Of a stretch of 27,637 bases of DNA, positions 22,744 to 27,637 are shown in pieces (position 1 is the first letter of the stretch; each line of letters starts with the position of its first letter). The stretch covers positions 1 to 27,637 of the IMG/VR virus record IMGVR_UViG_3300025133_005245. The stretch is one strand, 5' to 3'. Made by a program: the position numbers and the translations under genes. The notes below the pieces were generated by a model. It did not search any database and had not been told where the DNA came from. It saw only the letters and a program-made list of their open reading frames with translations. The stretch comes from a virus.

Positions 22744-22852
22744 CCCTCACACGCTTCCCCCGGTTCAACAACCGCCAACCCTCATCCCACTTGCGCCTGT
22801 CCACAGGCCTCACCCCATCACCCTTACCCGCTTCCTTATTCCCCTTAGCCAT
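22721..22852 (-). CDS. Small conserved phage protein (basic, Lys/Arg/Trp-rich)
   Basis: This 43-residue ORF starts at the ATG at 22852 with GGAGG six bases before it. It has a Lys/Gly-rich start, then a RPVDRRKWDEGWRLLNRG pattern that matches a very common short phage protein with conserved Asp/Trp residues and unknown role. It is convergent with the nuclease gene and overlaps its end by 23 bases. Confidence 0.65.
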   Translation of the reverse strand: MAKGNKEAGKGDGVRPVDRRKWDEGWRLLNRGKRVRVKRGSRG

Positions 22853-22911
22853 CACACACCTCCACAGCCCCCAATGGGCACATTAACACACCACAAGCCA
22901 CGTAAAGGCAC

Positions 22912-23502
22912 CTACAAGGCCTCGCAGGCGTGTTTCCAATGGTAGCCACCAGCCCTCGTCCCCGTCTTGATAGACGCACACACAGCCTTCCTGCCCCTCC
23001 CTATAGCACGCCCAGCAGCAGCACCACTCTTGTACACCTCGCCCGTCTCAACACACACCACAGCCTTATCCTTCCCTTTTCGCTCACGCCTCCCCGCTTT
23101 TACGTCAGCCCAATACGCACCAAGGCTCTCCCTAGACGCCTCACGCTGCGCATCCGTAGCCGTACGATTACGTATGTTCTCCTCCAACGTCACAAACCGC
23201 ACATTCCCCGGTTCATAATTCCCATCATTATCTATCCGATCTATCGTCAACCCGTCCCCATATCCCTTCTTCACACAGAAGTCAGCAAACACATTGTAGT
23301 CCCTCCACTCAGCACACACACTTATCCCCCTACCACCATACCTATGCCACTGAGCCATAGCGGGATTAGTACAACGCACCCACATGTTCTTCCACATACT
23401 ATGCATACGGGTAGGCTGCCTGTCTATGTAGCGAGGATAACCACAGTCATAACTACCAGCCTTCACACGCTTGTACGGATCTAACTTCTTCTCACGCATC
23501 AT
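22912..23502 (-). CDS. HNH homing-type endonuclease with NUMOD-like C-terminus
   Basis: This 196-residue protein starts at 23502, with AGGAG six bases before ATG ATG. Residues 33-66 have the MWKNMWxRCTNP, then HRYGGRGISVCAEW pattern, and 86-100 have TIDRIDNDGNYEPGN, the signature of a phage HNH nuclease group. The C-terminal part (about 150-196) resembles a NUMOD1 DNA-binding module: a VVCVETGEVY strand, a helix with Ala/Gly, and a final GYHWKH. Free-standing homing endonucleases of this kind spread between phage genomes. Not being inside another gene or intron, it is probably an intergenic insertion. The plus strand here is very C-rich. Confidence 0.85.
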   Translation of the reverse strand: MMREKKLDPYKRVKAGSYDCGYPRYIDRQPTRMHSMWKNMWVRCTNPAMAQWHRYGGRGISVCAEWRDYNVFADFCVKKGYGDGLTIDRIDNDGNYEPGNVRFVTLEENIRNRTATDAQREASRESLGAYWADVKAGRRERKGKDKAVVCVETGEVYKSGAAAGRAIGRGRKAVCASIKTGTRAGGYHWKHACEAL

Positions 23503-23657
23503 AACGCTCTCCTTGTGTTTCCAGCATGTAACCATAAGCAATGTGTCGAGTCAAGCGCTTATGTCTAACGTGTAACAGAGCAGACGTTATAGTGCGTACA
23601 TAGTGTTACCAAAGACCCACTCTCACAACTACTGCGCGTATAAGAACAACTATCACC

Positions 23658-23699
23658 AGCGCTAAGCACGATAGCACTAAGCAATGCAAACACTAGGCA
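23658..23699. repeat. Three iteron-like direct repeats
   Basis: AGCGCTAAGCA (23658-23668), AGCACTAAGCA (23673-23683) and AACACTAGGCA (23689-23699) repeat at 15-16 base spacing. Each keeps CTA(A/G)GCA. Spacing of about one and a half helix turns is shared by some replication iterons and operators. Confidence 0.45.
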
Positions 23700-23768
23700 G
23701 CATTACGCCAATACTCAGAATAACGCAATTCACTAGCAAACTGTAACTCCCGCTGTATATGGAGATAG

Positions 23769-23812
23769 CCTTTTAGCAGCACCCCCCCCGATGAGAGAGA
23801 ACCTTTTAGTAG
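23769..23812. repeat. Spaced direct repeat CCTTTTAGnAG around a C8 run
   Basis: CCTTTTAGCAG (23769-23779) and CCTTTTAGTAG (23802-23812) lie 33 bases apart, three helix turns, with eight consecutive C (23782-23789) between them. A binding-site pair is possible. Confidence 0.4.
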
Positions 23813-23847
23813 AGGCTTCGGCTGAAAATGCATATATATACACAAAC

Positions 23848-23874
23848 GGGCACGGGGAGGGGCAAGGGTAGGGG
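23848..23874 (+). other. G-quadruplex motif
   Basis: Five runs of three or four G (848-850, 854-857, 859-862, 866-868 and 871-874 after base 23000) are separated by loops of one to three bases. This meets the standard quadruplex pattern on the plus strand and follows an alternating AT tract. Confidence 0.6.
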
Positions 23875-23975
23875 CCTGTCTGACCCTACTAGACATACAC
23901 TACGGGCCACGCGCCACGTCTCATAACTCACAGAATGTCGAACACGTCAAACACACCTATCTTATTGAGTATCAA

Positions 23976-24596
23976 CTACTTGCTACTATCAGGCTCAATT
24001 ATTTCTACGTCTATAGCCTTAAGCCCAGCCAGCGCCGAGTTGTCAGTCTGATGCTCTACTATCTGCTGCTGCTGCGCTAACCGCTTGGCGTTGTGCAGCT
24101 TATCTGCGGCCACCCCGGCCACGACTGCTGCCTGTTGAAGACTCACCTTGTCTCCGGCTTCTAGCTTGTCCAGAACTAGCGATTGTGCCCGTGCCTGTAC
24201 GATCTGCCAGTCATGCTCAGCCAGTTTTGAACGTATTGAAGGATTTGAGACGAAAACCCCTAGCTTATCATACGTTTGCACAATATTAGTTACTCTACTT
24301 CTAGAGATGCCGTGCCGGTCTGCTACGGCCTGATGTGTTAGGCCCTTGGCTACTCCGCACAGTATGCTGATTATAGTGTCTGGCAGGCCCTGTAGATGGT
24401 CTGGGAGATCCTCCGGGGGTATTACTGCCAGTGTGGTCTCCCTAGAGGCTTCTGGGGACTCTGACAGGGCAGCTAGTGTCTCTGAGGTCTCGTGCACTCT
24501 TGGGTGTCTGGGTCTGCCCCCGAGCTTGCCATTGACCTTGTGTTGCTCTAGTTCTTCCGGTGTCATCTCTTCTCTAGTGCGTTGCTTGTATGGCAT
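23976..24596 (-). CDS. Helix-turn-helix protein, candidate small terminase subunit
   Basis: This 206-residue protein starts at an ATG with AGGAG seven bases before. Residues 1-33 are charged with an NGKLGGRPR segment, often seen at the N-terminus of small terminases and similar DNA-binding proteins. A helix-turn-helix is at about 85-108 (GLTHQAVADRHGISRSRVTNIV). The C-terminal half is helical with Gln/Ala/Leu repeats, suited to oligomerisation. A small terminase recognises pac or cos DNA and activates the large subunit. Separation from the large subunit (3.7 kb, opposite strand) is unusual, so a transcription or replication regulator is an alternative. Regular direct repeats lie just upstream. 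Confidence 0.6.
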   Translation of the reverse strand: MPYKQRTREEMTPEELEQHKVNGKLGGRPRHPRVHETSETLAALSESPEASRETTLAVIPPEDLPDHLQGLPDTIISILCGVAKGLTHQAVADRHGISRSRVTNIVQTYDKLGVFVSNPSIRSKLAEHDWQIVQARAQSLVLDKLEAGDKVSLQQAAVVAGVAADKLHNAKRLAQQQQIVEHQTDNSALAGLKAIDVEIIEPDSSK

Positions 24597-24608
24597 TGCT
24601 ATTCTCCT

Positions 24609-24660
24609 GTGCTTTGCATTGCAGAGTGCTTTGTTTAGTGTAGTGCTTTGCTAGTGCTCT
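24609..24660. repeat. GTGCTTTG direct repeats at 17-bp spacing upstream of HTH gene
   Basis: GTGCTTTG occurs at 24609-24616, 24626-24633 and 24643-24650, each exactly 17 bases apart, with a partial GTGCTCT at 24654-24660. The first lies at the ribosome site of the HTH gene. This looks like an operator array or a terminase recognition site. Confidence 0.5.
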
Positions 24661-24698
24661 ACATGCTGCCATATGCTTGTCATCATTGCAATATTGAT

Positions 24699-24770
24699 TC
24701 TCATTGTTGCACATATGCGAGGTGATATTGTCTCATTGTGTCCCATAGGTGTCTCATTGGTGTTTCATAG
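24699..24770. repeat. TCTCATTG direct repeats in the leader of the small-gene array
   Basis: TCTCATTG occurs at 24699-24706, 24731-24738 and 24752-24759. Each is followed by a CATA sequence 5-6 bases later (CATATG, CATAGG, CATAGC). The array lies between the divergent HTH gene and the first gene of the hairpin cluster. Confidence 0.4.
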
Positions 24771-24834
24771 CGTGTTGGCATGGTGTATGCATGTATATGC
24801 TGGCGTGAACGATAAACCAACAATAGGAGAGACC

Positions 24835-25095
24835 ATGACAGTTAGAAAGCAATATGTCTATACAGTGTACATCCCCGGTGACTATAAGGATAGTCTGGAC
24901 TGGTTTGAGGTATTCCCGTCTATGCGTGCCGCTAAGATAGCAGCGGATCATTACGCGAGCAGTCAAGATGACGGCTTGTGGGGCACGGTATCCTTCACAG
25001 CATTTGACGTTGCGAATGGTCGCGATCATTTCGGCATGAACGGCCAGCGCTGTATCGTTATCGAACAGACCGAATCTTACTATCACGGTGCCTAG
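24835..25095 (+). CDS. Small unknown protein, first gene of hairpin array
   Basis: This 86-residue protein starts at the ATG at 24835, preceded by AGGAGAGACC; the longer frame upstream has no ribosome site. It is beta-rich at the N-terminus (tyrosines and valines), then a helix (about 31-41), then strands. Its first 18 coding bases are identical to those of the next gene. It ends with Ala-stop inside the first hairpin element. Function unknown. Confidence 0.68.
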   Translation: MTVRKQYVYTVYIPGDYKDSLDWFEVFPSMRAAKIAADHYASSQDDGLWGTVSFTAFDVANGRDHFGMNGQRCIVIEQTESYYHGA

Positions 25096-25143
25096 CACAT
25101 CGGGGGGCACGGCTTGTTCGCGCCTCCTAGTGTGGCAGGAAAC
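25090..25143 (+). repeat. Hairpin element copy 1
   Basis: Starts with GCC-TAG, the last codon and stop of the preceding gene. The 10-bp stem 25102-25111/25119-25128 has an A-C mismatch at 25109 and two G-U pairs; loop GCTTGTT. CTAGTGTGGCAGGAAAC follows. Confidence 0.75.
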
Positions 25144-25161
25144 ACTAAAAAAGGACGAGAC

Positions 25162-25332
25162 ATGACAGTTAGAAAGCAAATCGAATTACTAGAGCGTGCA
25201 GCCATGATCATAGAAGCCGTCTCGGATGAGGACTATGACAGTCTTCTAGATGAGGGGGCGAGACCGGGCGAGACTCACCAGCATCTTATGAACCTGATTG
25301 AAGCTCTGTATGCTGTTAAGCGTGTAGCCTAG
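25162..25332 (+). CDS. Small helical unknown protein
   Basis: This 56-residue acidic, helical protein starts at 25162 with AAAGGACGAGAC before the ATG. Its first six codons equal those of the previous gene, but the rest is unrelated, as expected after recombination at the gene start. It ends with Ala-stop in the second hairpin element. Confidence 0.65.
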   Translation: MTVRKQIELLERAAMIIEAVSDEDYDSLLDEGARPGETHQHLMNLIEALYAVKRVA

Positions 25333-25381
25333 CAAGCCGGGAGGCGCGGCTTGTTCGCGCCTCCTAGTGTGATAGGTAAAC
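25327..25381 (+). repeat. Hairpin element copy 2 (perfect stem)
   Basis: GGAGGCGCG (25340-25348) pairs perfectly with CGCGCCTCC (25356-25364), with one more G-U pair possible outside. Loop GCTTGTT. It begins GCC-TAG and is followed by CTAGTGTG and a GATAGGTAAAC segment. Confidence 0.8.
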
Positions 25382-25395
25382 GAAAGGGAGAGACG

Positions 25396-25638
25396 ATGAC
25401 ATTGGAAGATATAAGTAAGGCAATGATTAAAGACCTTCGCGTCAATTGGCCACAAGGCAAAACTTACGTACATTACGGCACGCGAAAAAAGGCGGCTGAG
25501 AAGATTCTCACCGATAGCTTTATTCGTACAATGGACACAATGGGCATTAACGAGGAAACAAAGGGCTATTTCTTTGCCTTTGCCGACGTGGCGTATGCGC
25601 CCTATATGGGGCGTGCAATGGACAAGTTGAACGCCTAG
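25396..25638 (+). CDS. Small unknown protein
   Basis: This 80-residue protein starts at 25396, preceded by AAAGGGAGAGACG. It has an N-terminal helix, a basic middle region (Lys/Arg) and aromatic-rich C-terminal part (YFFAFADVAYAPY). It ends Asn-Ala-stop in the third hairpin element. No family is recognised. Confidence 0.65.
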   Translation: MTLEDISKAMIKDLRVNWPQGKTYVHYGTRKKAAEKILTDSFIRTMDTMGINEETKGYFFAFADVAYAPYMGRAMDKLNA

Positions 25639-25685
25639 CAAGCCGGGGGGCACGGCTTGTCGTGCCCCCTAGTGTGGTAGGTAAC
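25633..25685 (+). repeat. Hairpin element copy 3 (compensatory stem)
   Basis: GGGGGCACG (25646-25654) pairs perfectly with CGTGCCCCC (25661-25669). Compared with copy 2, a G-C pair has become A-T and a further pair changed from A-T to G-C. Loop GCTTGT is one base shorter. Confidence 0.8.
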
Positions 25686-25702
25686 AACGAAAGGGAAAGA
25701 CA

Positions 25703-25942
25703 ATGAAACGGTTAGGAAATGTGTTGCCGACAAGGGAAAGCTTTGATTGTAGCGCAGAGTACGCAAGGCGTGAGAAGGAAAACAAGATGCGCATTGCGAA
25801 AAAAGAGCTGAAGGGTTTGGAGCCTATAGAATCAGACTGGGAAACTCGTTATTATAAAGCAGATACGATTTATGCGGTGATAGGACGGGATAATAAGGTT
25901 CATTGGTTTGAAGTGCGCGAAGATGGGGACTACCGTTCATGA
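25703..25942 (+). CDS. Small charged unknown protein
   Basis: This 79-residue protein starts at 25703, preceded by AAAGGGAAAGACA. It has a strongly basic/acidic helix (about 20-38) followed by strands with Trp and Tyr. Its stop overlaps the next ATG (ATGA), so the two form one cassette. Confidence 0.65.
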   Translation: MKRLGNVLPTRESFDCSAEYARREKENKMRIAKKELKGLEPIESDWETRYYKADTIYAVIGRDNKVHWFEVREDGDYRS

Positions 25943-26124
25943 AAGTTGATCTAACACGGGCGCAAGTGTACGCGCTGTTGTATGCGACGGGTAACTTTAC
26001 AGACTATGAGGGGACCGGGGATAGTGCGAAAGATCGGGCAATGGATAACGCTGAAAAGCGTCTCAAGGCTGCATTACAAAAAGAGAAATGGCAAGCGAAC
26101 CAAATTAAAGAAAGCAATGCCTAG
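25939..26124 (+). CDS. Small helical unknown protein
   Basis: This 61-residue protein is coupled to the previous gene by ATGA. It begins with KVDLTRAQVYALLYATG, then a charged helix rich in Lys, Ala and Asn/Gln. It ends Asn-Ala-stop in the fourth hairpin element. No family is recognised. Confidence 0.63.
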   Translation: MKVDLTRAQVYALLYATGNFTDYEGTGDSAKDRAMDNAEKRLKAALQKEKWQANQIKESNA

Positions 26125-26171
26125 CGCATCGGGGGACGCGGCTTGTTCGCGCCTCCCAGTGTGGCAGGAAA
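26119..26171 (+). repeat. Hairpin element copy 4
   Basis: Ten-position stem 26131-26140/26148-26157 with one A-C mismatch (26136) and one G-U pair. Loop GCTTGTT. Followed by CAGTGTGGCAGGAAACG, almost identical to copy 1. Confidence 0.75.
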
Positions 26172-26184
26172 CGAAAGGGACGAC

Positions 26185-26466
26185 ATGAACTGGAAAGCAA
26201 TAGACACAAGCAATGCCCGATATTTGGGCGTTATTGAGATAGAAGACGGCGACGGGGATTTGAGTCCCTTTGAAGTACTGGAGACTGACACACACATAGT
26301 GTTTGGCGGGATGTGCAATGTTGGCTTTATTGAGTCTGGCCACATTGAACGGGAGGACTACGAGAGTATTGACGAGACTTTGCAGGAGATGCATGAAGAC
26401 TTACAGGTGTATTATAGAGACGGGGTGCAATACGTTTCCCGCATTGTGTGCAATGAAAGGATGTAA
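26185..26466 (+). CDS. Small acidic unknown protein
   Basis: This 93-residue protein starts at 26185, preceded by GAAAGGGACGAC. It is strongly acidic (many Glu and Asp) with probable strands and a final helix; cysteines are few. Acidic small phage proteins often act as inhibitors or DNA mimics, but nothing here proves it. The next gene starts five bases later. Confidence 0.65.
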   Translation: MNWKAIDTSNARYLGVIEIEDGDGDLSPFEVLETDTHIVFGGMCNVGFIESGHIEREDYESIDETLQEMHEDLQVYYRDGVQYVSRIVCNERM

Positions 26467-26470
26467 GGCA

Positions 26471-26854
26471 ATGACTAAGAAAGAAATGACAATAGCGGCA
26501 AGCGTAGTTGATACGCTTAAGGGGATGTGTGCGGATGACTTCGCGCAGGATCTCTTTGAATGTGCAATCAATGGTGCCCACGGGGTTTATGTGGGCCAGC
26601 GTATAGGGGAGATGTTCGGACATTTGATGCCAGACCTATCTCAGGAGGATAGGCTTATCCTGTGCGATAGTGAACACGAATACTACTGTGATGTGTGGAG
26701 TGATGCAGATCAGTTAGATATAAAGGCTCCTGACGGAAGCATCCACAATCTCTACACTACTGAGAATGGTGATGTGATGTGCTATGCCGTAAAGGATCTT
26801 GAATTATGGGAATCTGTCAACGATGCAGACTTCTGGGAAGAATTGAACGCCTAG
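26471..26854 (+). CDS. Acidic unknown protein
   Basis: This 127-residue protein starts at 26471, with TAAGG before the ATG. It is strongly acidic, helical in the first half and beta-rich in the second (Trp, Tyr, Asp). Its first 12 coding bases equal those of the gene at 27124. It ends Asn-Ala-stop in the fifth hairpin element. A host-takeover or anti-defence role is possible from context only. Confidence 0.65.
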   Translation: MTKKEMTIAASVVDTLKGMCADDFAQDLFECAINGAHGVYVGQRIGEMFGHLMPDLSQEDRLILCDSEHEYYCDVWSDADQLDIKAPDGSIHNLYTTENGDVMCYAVKDLELWESVNDADFWEELNA

Positions 26855-26901
26855 CATGCCGGGGGGTACGGCTTGTTCGTACCTCCTAGCACGCTAAGCC
26901 G
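26849..26901 (+). repeat. Hairpin element copy 5 (second compensatory stem)
   Basis: Stem 26861-26870/26878-26887, ten pairs including two G-U. At two neighbouring positions the pairs are T-A and A-T where copy 2 has C-G and G-C. Loop GCTTGTT. Followed by CTAGCACGCTAAG, which differs from copies 1-4. Confidence 0.78.
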
Positions 26902-26919
26902 TGAGAAAGTAGGGCAGAC

Positions 26920-27108
26920 ATGAAAATGAGAACATGCACAGACATTAACGGGAATAAGACTCTGAAATTCGGGCGCTATAGCGTGCAAACCAATGGGAAC
27001 CTCCCGGAGACCCATAGGCGTGGCGTATGTGATAGCACGTTGGCAGAATTACGGGATTACGTGAACAAGTACGGGACGGAAAAACAACGCGCCTATTTAA
27101 GCGCATAA
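26920..27108 (+). CDS. Small basic unknown protein
   Basis: This 62-residue protein starts at 26920, preceded by AGTAGGGCAGAC. It is basic, with a beta-like first half and a C-terminal helix (about 42-58). The next gene follows 15 bases later. No family is recognised. Confidence 0.62.
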   Translation: MKMRTCTDINGNKTLKFGRYSVQTNGNLPETHRRGVCDSTLAELRDYVNKYGTEKQRAYLSA

Positions 27109-27123
27109 AGGAGGATAGGAAAA

Positions 27124-27501
27124 ATGACTAAGAAACAGGAACAAGCGATTAGAGAACACGGGGAAAACCTACTGGCAATATTCACGCAATGCGAAAAGGA
27201 GCCTATGGCATTGTGTCGTATCGTGCGCAAATGGGAGCGGGCAGGGGAGGAGCTGGCCCTGCGGCAGTGCAATCGTGGCGTGCCAAATTATGAGGAGGAG
27301 TCAGACAGGATATTGCACATCTTGAATGCCGCACTAGGAAATGACGGAACCGTACCCGTATTCCTGAATGGAGACCCTAGAGGCTACGCCCTGAAGATTG
27401 AAGATGAGTACATGAGGACACATCAGCAGGATAGCCGTTTGCATCGTGACTGGGGCGGATATGGCATCATTGCACCGGAGATAGGAAAGGAAGGTCTTTA
27501 A
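27124..27501 (+). CDS. Small unknown protein
   Basis: This 125-residue protein starts at 27124 after AAAGGAGGATAGGAAAA. It is helical and charged in the first 75 residues, then beta-like. The beginning ATGACTAAGAAA equals that of the gene at 26471. Unlike the five earlier cassette ends it does not end in Ala; it ends Gly-Leu-stop just before the sixth hairpin. Confidence 0.65.
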   Translation: MTKKQEQAIREHGENLLAIFTQCEKEPMALCRIVRKWERAGEELALRQCNRGVPNYEEESDRILHILNAALGNDGTVPVFLNGDPRGYALKIEDEYMRTHQQDSRLHRDWGGYGIIAPEIGKEGL

Positions 27502-27560
27502 TCCTGCGCCGGGGGCATTGGCCCAGTCAATGCCCCTAGCGTGCGATTAAGCGCGATAAG
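27501..27560 (+). repeat. Hairpin element copy 6 (divergent)
   Basis: GGGGCATTG (27512-27520) pairs perfectly with CAATGCCCC (27528-27536), plus one outer G-U. Four inner pairs differ from the other copies but pairing is kept; loop GCCCAGT is also 7 bases. CTAGCGTGCGATTAAG follows, like copy 5. Confidence 0.72.
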
Positions 27561-27572
27561 AAAGGGCAGAAC

Positions 27573-27637
27573 GTGAAGCGATACGATCCAACATGGTGCG
27601 ACAGTGAAGTATTCCAAGGGATGCAGGAGAGAAAAGA
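27573..27637 (+). CDS. Unknown gene cut by right edge
   Basis: A GTG at 27573 has AAAGGGCAGAAC before it, matching the start context of the other cassette genes. The frame stays open to the window end (21 residues, basic N-terminus then a Trp/Cys/Asp segment). Confidence 0.5.
   Translation, partial: MKRYDPTWCDSEVFQGMQERK

Larger units (their letters stand above)
23503..23975. other. Gene-free region with repeats and skewed tracts; candidate origin
   Basis: No convincing gene is seen in about 470 bases; a 67-codon leftward frame has no ribosome site. The stretch holds three iteron-like repeats, a spaced CCTTTTAG pair, a run of eight C, an alternating AT tract (23831-23841) and a G-quadruplex motif. 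To the left the plus strand is C-rich on both coding strands; well to the right it is G-rich. This combination fits a replication origin, but no initiator-binding site is proven. Confidence 0.4.

Noticed and set aside
23693-23896. 67-codon leftward frame in the gene-free region
   Set aside because: No ribosome site; it runs through the C8 run and the AT tract, and the protein looks unstructured.
25102-25128. Hairpin elements as rho-independent terminators
   Set aside because: No T-run follows any copy, and downstream genes lack clear promoters, so full termination would silence them.
25090-27560. CRISPR array
   Set aside because: Repeats lie hundreds of bases apart with genes between, vary in sequence and have no uniform spacers.

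Overview
This window is part of the genome of a tailed double-stranded DNA phage (Caudoviricetes). It may be a free virus or a prophage; no integrase, attachment site or host gene is visible. The support is a portal protein, a scaffold-like protein, a major capsid protein, a large terminase subunit, a huge repetitive virion protein, and dozens of tightly packed small genes joined by ATGA/GTGA/TAATG overlaps. Nearly every start has a purine-rich Shine-Dalgarno sequence and one protein has a Sec-type signal peptide, so the host is a bacterium. Its identity cannot be read from the sequence. No tape-measure protein is seen, so tail type is open, although the large portal would fit a podovirus.

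Layout. (1) 1-11350, minus strand: the virion module, transcribed leftward as portal, small protein, scaffold-like protein, basic protein, decoration-like protein, major capsid, terminator, membrane protein, adaptor-like protein, a 1423-residue repeat protein, a coiled-coil protein, and a secreted protein that runs off the left edge. (2) 11414-15426, minus strand: a leftward early cluster that starts with a ribbon-helix-helix protein and an SSB-like protein, followed by small genes, a replication-type protein, a MazG-like protein and a DNA methyltransferase of markedly higher G+C. (3) 15427-15964: a divergent non-coding region with a promoter-like element, a folded RNA, a tRNA-like gene with an odd anticodon arm, a CAT-anticodon tRNA with encoded CCA, and a further set of hairpins. 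(4) 15965-22743, plus strand: a recombination cluster (RusA-like resolvase, HNH nuclease, NinB), the large terminase, a tandem GroES-like co-chaperonin, small genes and a PD-(D/E)xK-type nuclease. (5) 22721-24596, minus strand: a small phage protein, an HNH endonuclease, a gene-free stretch with iteron-like repeats and a G-quadruplex motif, and a helix-turn-helix protein that could be the small terminase subunit. (6) 24835-27637, plus strand: a run of small unknown genes separated by six copies of a conserved hairpin element.

The strongest unexplained signal is region 6. One to two small genes at a time are separated by a 50-55 bp element whose 9-10 bp stem shows compensatory base changes and keeps a GCTTGTT loop. 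The element also supplies the Ala-stop end of the gene before it. Neighbouring genes share identical 5' coding ends. This looks like a modular gene-shuffling or RNA-processing device, comparable in concept to the promoter-early stem-loops of T4-like phages or the start-associated sequences of mycobacteriophages, but with a different sequence and no obvious promoter. The second is the RNA-dense divergent region at 15.5-15.95 kb. By eye, plus-strand composition changes from C-rich left of about 23.5 kb to G-rich right of about 24.8 kb, which makes the gene-free stretch between them a candidate replication origin.
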